Shown piece after piece: positions 1 through 5,557 of a stretch of 8,032 bases of DNA. The position numbers were made by a program, and so were the translations under genes. Below the pieces are notes generated by a model that saw nothing but the letters and a program-made list of their open reading frames with translations, had not been told where the DNA came from and searched no databases. The stretch comes from Falsiroseomonas sp044341625 (GTDB lineage Bacteria; Pseudomonadota; Alphaproteobacteria; Acetobacterales; Acetobacteraceae): assembly GCA_044341625.1 (NCBI GenBank), contig JBIIRI010000156.1, forward strand, positions 1 through 8,032, in the 5' to 3' direction. Position 1 is the stretch's first letter, and each line of letters starts with the position of its first letter.

Positions 1-83
1 ATGTGGCGCGCCGGCGGTGCGGACGGATCCAGGATCAGCCGCGCCAGGGTCGCGGCGATCCGTTCCTCGGGCTTGATGCTCAT
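1..83 (-). CDS. CoA-transferase subunit B, N-terminal fragment (cut by window edge)
   Basis: Only the first 27 codons are present; the gene runs off the left edge. The start ATG (81-83) overlaps the TGA of the alpha-subunit gene as ATGA, which implies translational coupling. The visible peptide begins MSIKPEERIAATLARLILD and breaks off at ...PPARH. In glutaconate-type CoA-transferase beta subunits a similar stretch (an ERI-A-LA helix, then RHVAVG-SPIP) opens the protein, so the fragment fits well. In that family the beta subunit carries the catalytic glutamate that forms the CoA thioester, but that residue lies outside the window and cannot be checked. The identification rests on the short match plus its position directly after the alpha subunit. 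Confidence 0.7.
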   Translation of the reverse strand, partial: MSIKPEERIAATLARLILDPSAPPARH

Positions 84-904
84 TCGGCGGCCTGCGCGGG
101 CTGGCCGAGGACATGGCGCGCGAGATATTCGGCGAAGCCCTCGGCGGTCTTCGCCAGCCGCGCGTATTCCGCGACATGCGCCGCGTCGAAGCCGTATTCG
201 TCGAGCAGCGCCACCGGCCAGGTGCCGCGGCGCGCAAGGGCGATGCTGTCGATATAGGTCGCGTTGATGCAGCCGGGGGCCAGGCGCTCATCCTCCAGCA
301 TGTTGCCCGGGACGAGGCGTTCCACCGTGGCCAGCACGCGCTTCGAGGCATGGGCCAGCGTGGCCAGTTCGCGCCGGCGGCCGACCCAGACATTGCCCTC
401 GGCATCCGCCATCACGCCATGGATGGCCGCGACATCGGGCGATTTCGCGGGCAGCAGCACGATAGGATCGCCGCCATCGGCGAAGGGGTTGTCCAACAAG
501 CGCCAATCCGGCCGGTTCGCCAGGATGTCGCTGCCGATCAGCCCGCGCAGCGGCATGAAGGGCACGCCCTTCTCCGCCGCCTGCAGCATGGTGTGGATGG
601 CCGGGCAGGTCGCGTCCCGCACCACGATCCGGCCTTCCTTCAGCGCCGCCGAGAATTGTGGCGCGAAGCCGGCCTCACCGAGGGAGACGGCGCTGGTCTC
701 CACCTCCGCCACGCAGCCCGCGCCGATCAGCAGGTCGGTCGCGAAGCCCGAGACGGGAACGCCGAGCAGGCGCAGCCCCTTCGCCCCGCGCCGCACCAGC
801 GCGCGCGCCAGCGCGACAGAAGGCAGGGAATTGTCGGGCGGCAGGGCCAGCAGCGCGCCATCGGGCACGGATGCGGCCATCGCCTCCAGCGGGATCGGGG
901 TCAT
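80..904 (-). CDS. CoA-transferase subunit A (glutaconate CoA-transferase-like alpha subunit)
   Basis: 274 aa, the usual size for the alpha subunit of a two-subunit class I CoA-transferase (PF01144), which moves CoA between carboxylic acids in the cytoplasm. Family-like stretches are a DLLIGAG segment (res. 57-63), the central FMPLRGLIGSD block (116-126), NPFADGGDPIVLLPA (139-153) and DVAAIHGVMADAEGNVW (157-173), matching the RGLxGTD / PDVAxIHxxxADxxGN pattern. The N-terminal region reads ALLALPPDNSLP where many relatives have a glycine-rich loop, so it belongs to a divergent subgroup. The start at 904 is preferred over an upstream in-frame ATG at 955 because a TGAGGA ribosome site lies 7 nt before it and homology begins there. 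It overlaps the beta subunit by 4 nt. The acyl substrate cannot be told from the sequence. Confidence 0.87.
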   Translation of the reverse strand: MTPIPLEAMAASVPDGALLALPPDNSLPSVALARALVRRGAKGLRLLGVPVSGFATDLLIGAGCVAEVETSAVSLGEAGFAPQFSAALKEGRIVVRDATCPAIHTMLQAAEKGVPFMPLRGLIGSDILANRPDWRLLDNPFADGGDPIVLLPAKSPDVAAIHGVMADAEGNVWVGRRRELATLAHASKRVLATVERLVPGNMLEDERLAPGCINATYIDSIALARRGTWPVALLDEYGFDAAHVAEYARLAKTAEGFAEYLARHVLGQPAQAAE

Positions 905-911
905 GGGGGGG

Positions 912-917
912 TCCTCA
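912..917 (-). promoter_or_regulatory. Ribosome binding site of the CoA-transferase alpha subunit
   Basis: On the minus strand TGAGGA is followed by seven C residues and then the ATG at 904-902. The spacing of 7 nt is ideal and decides this start over the in-frame ATG 17 codons upstream. Confidence 0.6.
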
Positions 918-974
918 CGCTGGCGGAAACTAGTCCTCCGGGCCGTCCGGGCCAAGGCGTGCTATGGCAGCAGT

Positions 975-1583
975 ATGCCCGATCCGATCACCAGATCCTC
1001 AATGGCCTCATCCTCAATAGCCTTGGGGCCGGTCATCCTGCACGGTCCCCGCGTCACGCTCCGCCCCTGGCGGCTGCCGGAGGATTTGGACCCGCTCTTC
1101 GCCATCAACGGCGACCCGGCGGCGATGCGCCATTTCCCGAACGTGCATGACCGTGCCGAGAGCGACGATTGGGGCCGGCGGATCGCCGCCGATTGCGCCG
1201 CCAATGGCCATGGCTTCTGGGTGGTGGAGTTGCGCGGCGAAGGCATGGTCGGCGTGACCGGCATCAAGGGCTCGCCCTTCGAGGCGGATTTCACCCCCGC
1301 CATCGAGATCGGCTGGCGCATCGCAACGCGCTTCCAGCGCCGGGGCATCGCGGAGGAAGCGGCGCGGCTTTCGCTCGCGCACGGCTTCGGCCCGGCCGGC
1401 CTCGATCGCATCGTCGCCTGGACACCGCCGGCCAATGAGCCGTCCTGGCGGCTGATGGAAAAACTCGGCATGCGGCGAGTGAAAACCTTCGACCATCCGC
1501 GCCTGCCCGCAGGGCACAGTCTGCGGCCGCACCTGCTGTATGAGATCACGCGGGCGGAGTGGATCGCGGACCGGCTGGGCTGA
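975..1583 (+). CDS. GNAT family N-acetyltransferase (RimJ/RimL type)
   Basis: 202 aa cytoplasmic acetyl-CoA-dependent N-acetyltransferase. The fold can be followed in order: beta-1 GPRVTLRPWRLPEDLDPLF (res. 24-42), beta-4 EIGWRIATRFQRRGIAEEAAR (111-131), in which Q-R-R-G-I-A (121-126) is the acetyl-CoA pyrophosphate-binding Q/RxxGxG/A motif, then the NEPSWRLMEKLGMRR segment (154-168) typical of RimJ/RimL relatives. The C-terminal HSLRPHLLYEITRAEW (181-196) recurs in many uncharacterised bacterial GNATs, so the acceptor is unknown. The start is uncertain: neither the ATG at 975 nor the in-frame ATG at 1002 has a clear ribosome site. The gene is divergent from the CoA-transferase pair, with 70 nt between the starts that must hold both promoters; I see no convincing -35/-10 boxes there. 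Confidence 0.9.
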   Translation: MPDPITRSSMASSSIALGPVILHGPRVTLRPWRLPEDLDPLFAINGDPAAMRHFPNVHDRAESDDWGRRIAADCAANGHGFWVVELRGEGMVGVTGIKGSPFEADFTPAIEIGWRIATRFQRRGIAEEAARLSLAHGFGPAGLDRIVAWTPPANEPSWRLMEKLGMRRVKTFDHPRLPAGHSLRPHLLYEITRAEWIADRLG

Positions 1584-1699
1584 GCCGCGCGGCCGCACAT
1601 CGCGCCCCGGGCGAGCGGTTCGGCATGGGCCTTCCCATTCCCGTTTCCAATCCGGCTAGCTGCTTGCAAGGCGGGGCAGGATTGACCAAAAAGGCTGCC

Positions 1700-2410
1700 A
1701 TGCGACGCCGTGGCGGAACCTTCGCAGTCCTGGTCCTGGCGCCGCTGCTCGGCGGCGCGGCCTCGCCCAGCGTGACGCCTGCGGATCTCGAGGCGGAAGG
1801 CTGGCGCAAGGCCGCCTGGACCGGCATCCACCCGGCCGAATTCTCCCGCACCGCTTCGCGCGGCATACGCATCCGTGCCGAAGGACAGGGGAGCTTCATC
1901 GCCCGGTCTCTCTCCGGCCCGGCCGGTTGCCTCGCCTGGCGCTGGCGCGTGGATGCCGGGCCGCCGGCGACAGATCTGAGCCGGCGGGGCGGCGACGACC
2001 GCGCGATCTCGATTTCGGTGGGCTTCGCGGGCTTCTCGCCGTCCGCGGGCTTCGTGCTCCGCACCCAGCATGCGATGGCCCAGGTTTCGGCCGGAGAGCG
2101 GGCGCTACCGCGCAGCGCGCTGTCCTATGTCTGGGGCGGCACGGGCCAGGAAGGGGCGGGCCAACCGCATGGCTTCTTCCAGAGCCCCTGGGCGCCCGGC
2201 ATCACCCAGTTGCGCGTCCTGCGCCAGGCGGAAGCGCCGCGCGGCCAGTGGGTGGAAGAACGCGTGGACCTCGGCGCCGACTGGCGCGCCGCCTTCGGGG
2301 GCACGGACGTCCCACCCATCACCGAGCTGGTGATCTCGGTCGATGTCGAGGACACCAAGGCCCGCGTGGACGCGCAGGTCGAGAATATCCGCCTCGTCCC
2401 CTGCCGCTGA
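1700..2410 (+). CDS. Exported DUF3047 family protein
   Basis: 236 aa. A cleavable signal peptide is predicted by eye: a basic MRRRGG start, a hydrophobic core of about residues 7-18 and small residues near GGAASPS (18-24), so the protein is probably periplasmic. The mature part resembles DUF3047: CLAWRWRVD (78-85), GGDDRAISISVGF (97-109), LSYVWGG (141-147), QWVEERVDLGADWRAAFGG (183-201) and a final strand VISVDVEDTKARVDAQVENI (211-230). This order (W-W beta core, DD-A motif, YVWG, R-D-W/Y-AFG, D-x-D/E-T) is characteristic of the family, whose biochemical role is unknown. The ATG at 1700 is chosen because AAAGG lies 5 nt upstream and the signal peptide begins there; a TTG at 1682 is an alternative. 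It lies 116 nt after the GNAT stop; no strong promoter is recognised in that gap. Confidence 0.85.
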   Translation: MRRRGGTFAVLVLAPLLGGAASPSVTPADLEAEGWRKAAWTGIHPAEFSRTASRGIRIRAEGQGSFIARSLSGPAGCLAWRWRVDAGPPATDLSRRGGDDRAISISVGFAGFSPSAGFVLRTQHAMAQVSAGERALPRSALSYVWGGTGQEGAGQPHGFFQSPWAPGITQLRVLRQAEAPRGQWVEERVDLGADWRAAFGGTDVPPITELVISVDVEDTKARVDAQVENIRLVPCR

Positions 2411-2414
2411 TCCG

Positions 2415-2435
2415 GGCAGCCCTTGTCGCGCTGCC
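2415..2435 (+). terminator. Possible weak stem-loop after the DUF3047 gene
   Basis: GGCAGC (2415-2420) pairs perfectly with GCTGCC (2430-2435) around a 9-nt loop, beginning 4 nt after the DUF3047 stop codon. There is no T-run after it, so it is at best an attenuating or Rho-assisted site. A 6-bp GC stem is common by chance in DNA of this composition. Confidence 0.25.
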
Positions 2436-2493
2436 GCTTCCCAAGGCCGCCTCGGCGCCCCATCTTCCGGTCGATCTCAGGGGCGCAGCAGGA

Positions 2494-2991
2494 ATGACCA
2501 TCTCACGCGAGCAGTTCCGCGACGCGATGGCGCGCCTCGGCGCCGCGGTGAATATCGTGACGACGGACGGTACCGCCGGCCGTGCCGGCTTCACCGCGAG
2601 CGCGGTCTGCTCCGTCACCGACGACCCGCCGACGCTGCTGGTCTGCCTCAACCGATCGAGCCGCGGCAGCGCGGCGCTGAAGGCGAATGGCGTGCTCTGC
2701 GTGAACACGCTGGCGGCGGGGCAGCACGAATTGTCGGACGCCTTCGCGGGCAAGGGCGGGCTGGATACCGCGGCGCGCTTCGCCCTGGCCCGCTGGAGCA
2801 CCCTGGCCACCGGCGCCCCTGTGCTCGAGGACGCCGCCATCGTCGGCTTCGACTGCCGCATTGCGGAAGTCGTGGAGAAGGGCACCCATTCCGTGCTGTT
2901 CGCCGAAATCCAGGCGATCCGCCAGGGTGCGCCGGGGGCTGGGCTGATCTGGTATGCGCGCGATTACCACCCGGTGGGTCACGCGGCGTAG
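2494..2991 (+). CDS. Flavin reductase (RutF/HpaC family NAD(P)H:FMN/FAD oxidoreductase)
   Basis: 165 aa, typical length for the short-chain flavin reductases (PF01613) that supply reduced FMN or FAD to a two-component monooxygenase. The N-terminal block REQFRDAMARLGAAVNIVTT (res. 5-24), AGRAGFTASAVCSVTD-PPTLLVCLNR (28-54) and LCVNTLAAGQHELSDAFAG (68-86) are very close to what I recall of E. coli RutF, somewhat more than to HpaC. Later family features are FDCRIAEVVEKGTHSVLFAEI (119-139) and GLIWYARDYHPV (150-161). No monooxygenase and no other rut or hpa gene is in the window, so the partner is encoded elsewhere and the name rutF is not assigned. The ATG start is supported by homology; AGGGG lies about 10 nt upstream. 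The TAG stop is the first copy of a tandem repeat. Confidence 0.93.
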   Translation: MTISREQFRDAMARLGAAVNIVTTDGTAGRAGFTASAVCSVTDDPPTLLVCLNRSSRGSAALKANGVLCVNTLAAGQHELSDAFAGKGGLDTAARFALARWSTLATGAPVLEDAAIVGFDCRIAEVVEKGTHSVLFAEIQAIRQGAPGAGLIWYARDYHPVGHAA

Positions 2992-3030
2992 CGAGGCGTT
3001 GCATAGCGAGGCGTTGCATAGCGAGGCGTC
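2989..3030. repeat. 15-nt tandem repeat, about 2.7 copies, starting at a stop codon
   Basis: The unit TAGCGAGGCGTTGCA occurs at 2989-3003 and 3004-3018 with no differences, followed by a third partial copy TAGCGAGGCGT from 3019. The first TAG is the stop codon of the flavin reductase. As the unit is 15 nt long, each following copy places another TAG in the same frame. Unit identity and count are seen directly; origin by slippage or by partial duplication of a longer repeat is inference. Confidence 0.85.
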
Positions 3031-3052
3031 GGGCCGCGATTCCGCACGGTCA

Positions 3053-3129
3053 GTCGCGCCCCCTCCCCAGCAAGCCTGCGTAAGCGGGGCAGGGTGCCCG
3101 AGCGCAGCGAGGGCGGGAGGCGGCGCGAC
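3053..3129. repeat. Nested inverted repeat between convergent genes
   Basis: Outer arms 3053-3067 and 3115-3129 are complementary at 14 of 15 positions (mismatch at 3061), enclosing 47 nt. Inside are two smaller stems: CCTGC (3075-3079) with GCAGG (3089-3093), and GCCC (3096-3099) with GGGC (3111-3114). The whole could fold as a three-way junction in either transcript. It lies 62 nt after the flavin reductase stop and 28 nt after the sulfatase stop, so it could act as a bidirectional transcription end or be a member of a dispersed intergenic repeat family. No T-run flanks it. Confidence 0.6.
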
Positions 3130-3156
3130 CGACCATGCTGATGTCGGAACCGCCCC

Positions 3157-4737
3157 TCACCACTCCCCGTAGAACACGCCGGCCGCCTTGTGGCGGTCTG
3201 TGCGGAACTCGGCCTCCGCCCAGGTGAGCGTCGTGCGGCGCTTCAGCCCGCAGAACCAGGCGAGCAGCTTGTCGCGCATCGCCTCTCGCACCTCCTCCAG
3301 CGCCGGATCGGCGCCGAGGTCGTGGAATTCCTGCGGATCGGATTCGAGGTCGAACAGCTGCGGGCGATGACCGCTGCTCCAATGGACGTATTTCCACCGC
3401 GCCTCGCGCACCATCCAGGCATGATGCTGGCCGGTGGGATGGCCGAGCCGCCGCCTGGCGCCGCGGAAGGTCCAGTCGAGTTCGGAGAACACCGCATCCC
3501 GCCAGGATGCCGCCGTTCCGCGCGTGAGGCCGAGCAGGGAGCGCCCTTCCACCACGTGTTCCGCCGCATCGAGCCCGAGCCCGTCGAGGATCGTTGGCAC
3601 GACGTCGATCGCCTCGACGAACCGCTCCTCCACGCCGCCGCGCGTCGCATCGGCCTCGGGCGAGGGGTCGTAGAGGATGAAGGGCACGCGCTGGATGCAG
3701 TCGTGGAACAGCTCCTTCTCGCCCAGCCAATGATCGCCGAGATAATCGCCATGGTCGGAGCAGAAGACGACCAGCGTGTCCTTCCATCGCCCGAGCCGCT
3801 CCATCTCCGCCCAGAGGCGGCCAAGATGGTGATCGAGTTGCGAGACCAGCCCCTGATAGGCCGGGCGGACGGTGCGGATGCAGGCATCGTCCTGGAAGCT
3901 TTGCGCCACTTCCTCGTCCTGGAAGGCGCGCATCACGGGATGCGCGGCCTCGCCGCGTTCGGCCGGATGGCGTGAGACGGGCAGGCATTCATTCTCGGAA
4001 TACATCGCGTGCCAGGGCGCGGGCGCGATGTAGGGCCAGTGCGGCTTCACATAGGACAGGTGCAGCACCCAAGGGTCGTCGCCCTGCCGGCGCATGAAAT
4101 CCAGCGCGACATCGGTGGTGTAGGCGGTTTCGCTATGCTGTTCCTTCACGCGCGCGGGCAGGCGGGCGTTGCGCATCTTCCAGCCGTTCAGCACGCGGCC
4201 TTCGGCGTCCTCAACGGCGATGACGTAGTCGGTCCAGGGATCGGGGCTCGCATAGCCCTGCGCGCGCAGCCACTGCGCGTAAGCGCTGTCGGGCTCGGCA
4301 TGGTGGCCGTCGTGCCGGTCCACCAGCTTGAACCAGCCCTCCTCCAGCAGCGCCTTCAGATCGTGCTGGCCGTCCAGCTGCAGCCGCTTCATGCCACGCG
4401 CATCGGGCAGCACATGCGTCTTGCCCGCCAGCGCCAGCGCGCGCCCCGCCTCCCGCAGGTGCCAGCCGAGCGTGACCTCCCCCACCGAAAGCGGCACGCG
4501 GTTATGCGTCGCGCCATGCGAGGAAACGTAGCGCCCCGTATAGTAGCTCATCCGCGACGGCCCGCAGATGCCGGACTGCACATAGGCCTGCGCGAAGCGC
4601 ACGCCGCGCGCCGCCAACGCATCGAGGTTGGGCGTGCGGAGGAACGGGTGGCCTGAGCAGCCCATGTGATCCCAGCGCAGCTGGTCGCACATGATGAACA
4701 GCACGTTGCGGATCGCCGTCACGGACACACCCCCCAT
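3157..4737 (-). CDS. Sulfatase / phosphonate monoester hydrolase (formylglycine-type, alkaline phosphatase superfamily)
   Basis: 526 aa hydrolase of sulfate, phosphate or phosphonate monoesters. Active-site elements seen: NVLFIMCDQLRWD (res. 11-23) with metal ligands D18 and Q19; CGPSR (58-62), where C58 is the cysteine oxidised to formylglycine in this superfamily; GKTH (105-108); KPHWPY (231-236); and the metal-binding SDHGDYLGDH (327-336) with D328 and H329. A D-Q pair rather than D-D is what I recall from Rhizobium/Burkholderia phosphonate monoester hydrolases, favouring that branch over classical arylsulfatases. No signal peptide is evident, so it is probably cytoplasmic. The start is ambiguous: ATG 4737 lacks a good ribosome site, while an in-frame GTG at 4722 has a six-G run 7 nt ahead and trims the protein to begin TAIRNVLFIM. 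It follows the dehydratase on the same strand after 73 nt. The substrate is unknown. Confidence 0.92.
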   Translation of the reverse strand: MGGVSVTAIRNVLFIMCDQLRWDHMGCSGHPFLRTPNLDALAARGVRFAQAYVQSGICGPSRMSYYTGRYVSSHGATHNRVPLSVGEVTLGWHLREAGRALALAGKTHVLPDARGMKRLQLDGQHDLKALLEEGWFKLVDRHDGHHAEPDSAYAQWLRAQGYASPDPWTDYVIAVEDAEGRVLNGWKMRNARLPARVKEQHSETAYTTDVALDFMRRQGDDPWVLHLSYVKPHWPYIAPAPWHAMYSENECLPVSRHPAERGEAAHPVMRAFQDEEVAQSFQDDACIRTVRPAYQGLVSQLDHHLGRLWAEMERLGRWKDTLVVFCSDHGDYLGDHWLGEKELFHDCIQRVPFILYDPSPEADATRGGVEERFVEAIDVVPTILDGLGLDAAEHVVEGRSLLGLTRGTAASWRDAVFSELDWTFRGARRRLGHPTGQHHAWMVREARWKYVHWSSGHRPQLFDLESDPQEFHDLGADPALEEVREAMRDKLLAWFCGLKRRTTLTWAEAEFRTDRHKAAGVFYGEW

Positions 4738-4781
4738 CCGCTGTCAGGGAAGCATCGTGGCAGCAGAGCGGCAACTCGGCT

Positions 4782-4798
4782 CCGACCACGCCGGTCGG
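4782..4798 (-). terminator. Small hairpin between the dehydratase and sulfatase genes
   Basis: CCGACC (4782-4787) and GGTCGG (4793-4798) form a perfect 6-bp stem with a 5-nt loop, 13 nt past the dehydratase stop on the minus strand. No T-run follows. It may partly separate the two genes or be incidental. Confidence 0.35.
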
Positions 4799-4810
4799 GC
4801 CACGCGTTTC

Positions 4811-5104
4811 TCAAGCGGGCAGCAGCGCGTCGATCGCCTGCGCCAGCCTGACATCCCGCGCCGAAAGGCCGCCCGCGTCATGCGTGGTCAGCACGATCTC
4901 CACCCGGTTCCACACATTCGACCATTCGGGGTGGTGGTCCTGCGCGTCCGCCAGCAAGGCGACGCGCGCCATGAAGCCCCAGGCTTCCGAGAAATCCTTG
5001 AACCGGAAGCCGCGCCGGATCGCGTCGCGGCCTTCCAACAGGCTCCAGCCCGGCAGGGTGGCGGGCAGCGCCGCGCGGGCGGCGGCATCGAGGGGGGCGA
5101 CCAT
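4811..5104 (-). CDS. 4a-hydroxytetrahydrobiopterin dehydratase (pterin-4a-carbinolamine dehydratase)
   Basis: 97 aa, standard length for the family (PF01329). The enzyme dehydrates 4a-hydroxytetrahydropterin after aromatic amino acid hydroxylation so that the cofactor can be recycled. The diagnostic active-site stretch is intact: DHHPEWSNVWNRVEIVLTTH (res. 56-75) continuing into DAGGLS, with the paired histidines H57/H58, W61 and H75 of the conserved [E/D]xxxHHPxW...TTHDxGGL pattern. FRFKDFSEAWGFM (33-45) is the usual preceding helix region. The ATG at 5104 is chosen by homology; GGAG lies about 10 nt upstream. No phenylalanine hydroxylase is in the window, so the partner lies elsewhere or this protein serves another pterin such as molybdopterin metabolism. 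Divergent from the metallopeptidase with 51 nt between starts. Confidence 0.94.
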   Translation of the reverse strand: MVAPLDAAARAALPATLPGWSLLEGRDAIRRGFRFKDFSEAWGFMARVALLADAQDHHPEWSNVWNRVEIVLTTHDAGGLSARDVRLAQAIDALLPA

Positions 5105-5155
5105 CGGGCGTGTTCTCCGGCTTGACGGAAGGGGCCTTCGGGATGTGGATGCGCC

Positions 5156-5551
5156 ATGTCCCGCTTCCACCACCCCCCGACACTCGACGACATCGTGGAG
5201 ATGGCCGAGCAGGCCTTCGCCGCCATCCCGAAGGAGTTGCGAGACCTCGTCCGCGGCGCCGCCATCGTGGTGGAGGATGTGGCGGATGAGGACACCGCCG
5301 CCGAGGTCGGGCTCGAGAGCCCCTGGGCTCTCACGGGCCTCTATCGCGGCACGCCGATGACGCAGAAATCCATCCTCGACACGCCGCTGGAGCCCGACAC
5401 GATCACGCTCTACCGGGAGCCGATCCTGCTGGAATGGGTGGAGACCGGGGAAGATCTGTTCCGCCTGGTCCGCAACGTGCTGATCCATGAGATCGCGCAT
5501 CATTTCGGCTTCTCGGACGACGACATCGAGCGTCTGGAGGGGCTGGATTAA
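5156..5551 (+). CDS. Small zincin-like metallopeptidase (PF06262 type)
   Basis: 131 aa, the usual size for the single-domain zincin_1 family of predicted bacterial zinc proteases. Family features are the N-terminal FAAIPKELRDLVRGAAIVVED (res. 21-41), LTGLYRGTPMTQKS (59-72), ITLYREPIL (83-91) and the C-terminal HEIAHHFGFSDDDIERL (111-127). The catalytic segment reads HExxHxxGxxD: H111 and H115 as zinc ligands, E112 as general base and D121 placed as a possible third ligand. There is no signal peptide, so it should be cytoplasmic; the physiological target of this family is unknown. The ATG lacks a strong ribosome site (GGATG, about 8 nt upstream). The TAA stop overlaps that of the convergent serine protease gene inside a palindrome. 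Confidence 0.9.
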   Translation: MSRFHHPPTLDDIVEMAEQAFAAIPKELRDLVRGAAIVVEDVADEDTAAEVGLESPWALTGLYRGTPMTQKSILDTPLEPDTITLYREPILLEWVETGEDLFRLVRNVLIHEIAHHFGFSDDDIERLEGLD

Positions 5552-5557
5552 TCCAGC
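5542..5557. repeat. Perfect 16-bp palindrome holding both stop codons of a convergent gene pair
   Basis: GCTGGATTAATCCAGC equals its own reverse complement. The plus-strand metallopeptidase stops with TAA at 5549-5551 and the minus-strand serine protease stops with TAA at 5550-5548, so the two reading frames overlap by 4 nt and both proteins end ...Leu-Asp from the same CTG GAT TAA codons. In either transcript a 6-bp stem with a TTAA loop is possible. Confidence 0.8.

Noticed and set aside
264..974. Upstream extension of the GNAT frame by 237 codons
   Set aside because: The extension is antisense to the CoA-transferase and has low-complexity S/R/A composition; GNAT homology begins only after the ATG at 975.
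113..1150. Long plus-strand open frame (345 codons) across the CoA-transferase gene
   Set aside because: It is antisense to a well-supported CoA-transferase, is rich in R/H/Q/G as expected of a GC-driven mirror frame, shows no family motif and runs into the GNAT gene.
1584..1699. Promoter between the GNAT and DUF3047 genes
   Set aside because: A TTGCAA at 1664 has no acceptable -10 at normal spacing; nothing else stands out in this gap.
962..2071. 369-codon minus-strand open frame across the GNAT and DUF3047 genes
   Set aside because: Spans two unrelated supported genes and the gap between them on the other strand; biased composition, no motif.
2989..3030. CRISPR-like array
   Set aside because: The units abut directly with no spacers and the unit is only 15 nt; it is a simple tandem repeat.
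2954..3172. Small plus-strand ORF with a repeated SEALH peptide
   Set aside because: The repeated peptide simply comes from the 15-nt tandem repeat read in a second frame; there is no ribosome site and it starts inside the flavin reductase gene.
3190..3975. 261-codon plus-strand open frame inside the sulfatase gene
   Set aside because: Antisense mirror of a clear enzyme gene, no motif and no ribosome site.
3050..3988. 312-codon minus-strand open frame overlapping the sulfatase
   Set aside because: Alternative frame of the sulfatase gene with R/G/A-rich content and no recognisable motif; the sulfatase frame carries all catalytic residues.
5105..5155. TTGACG (5122-5127) as a -35 box for the metallopeptidase
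   Set aside because: The best-spaced -10 (GTGGAT at 5145) is poor and lies almost on the start codon, so no promoter is called.
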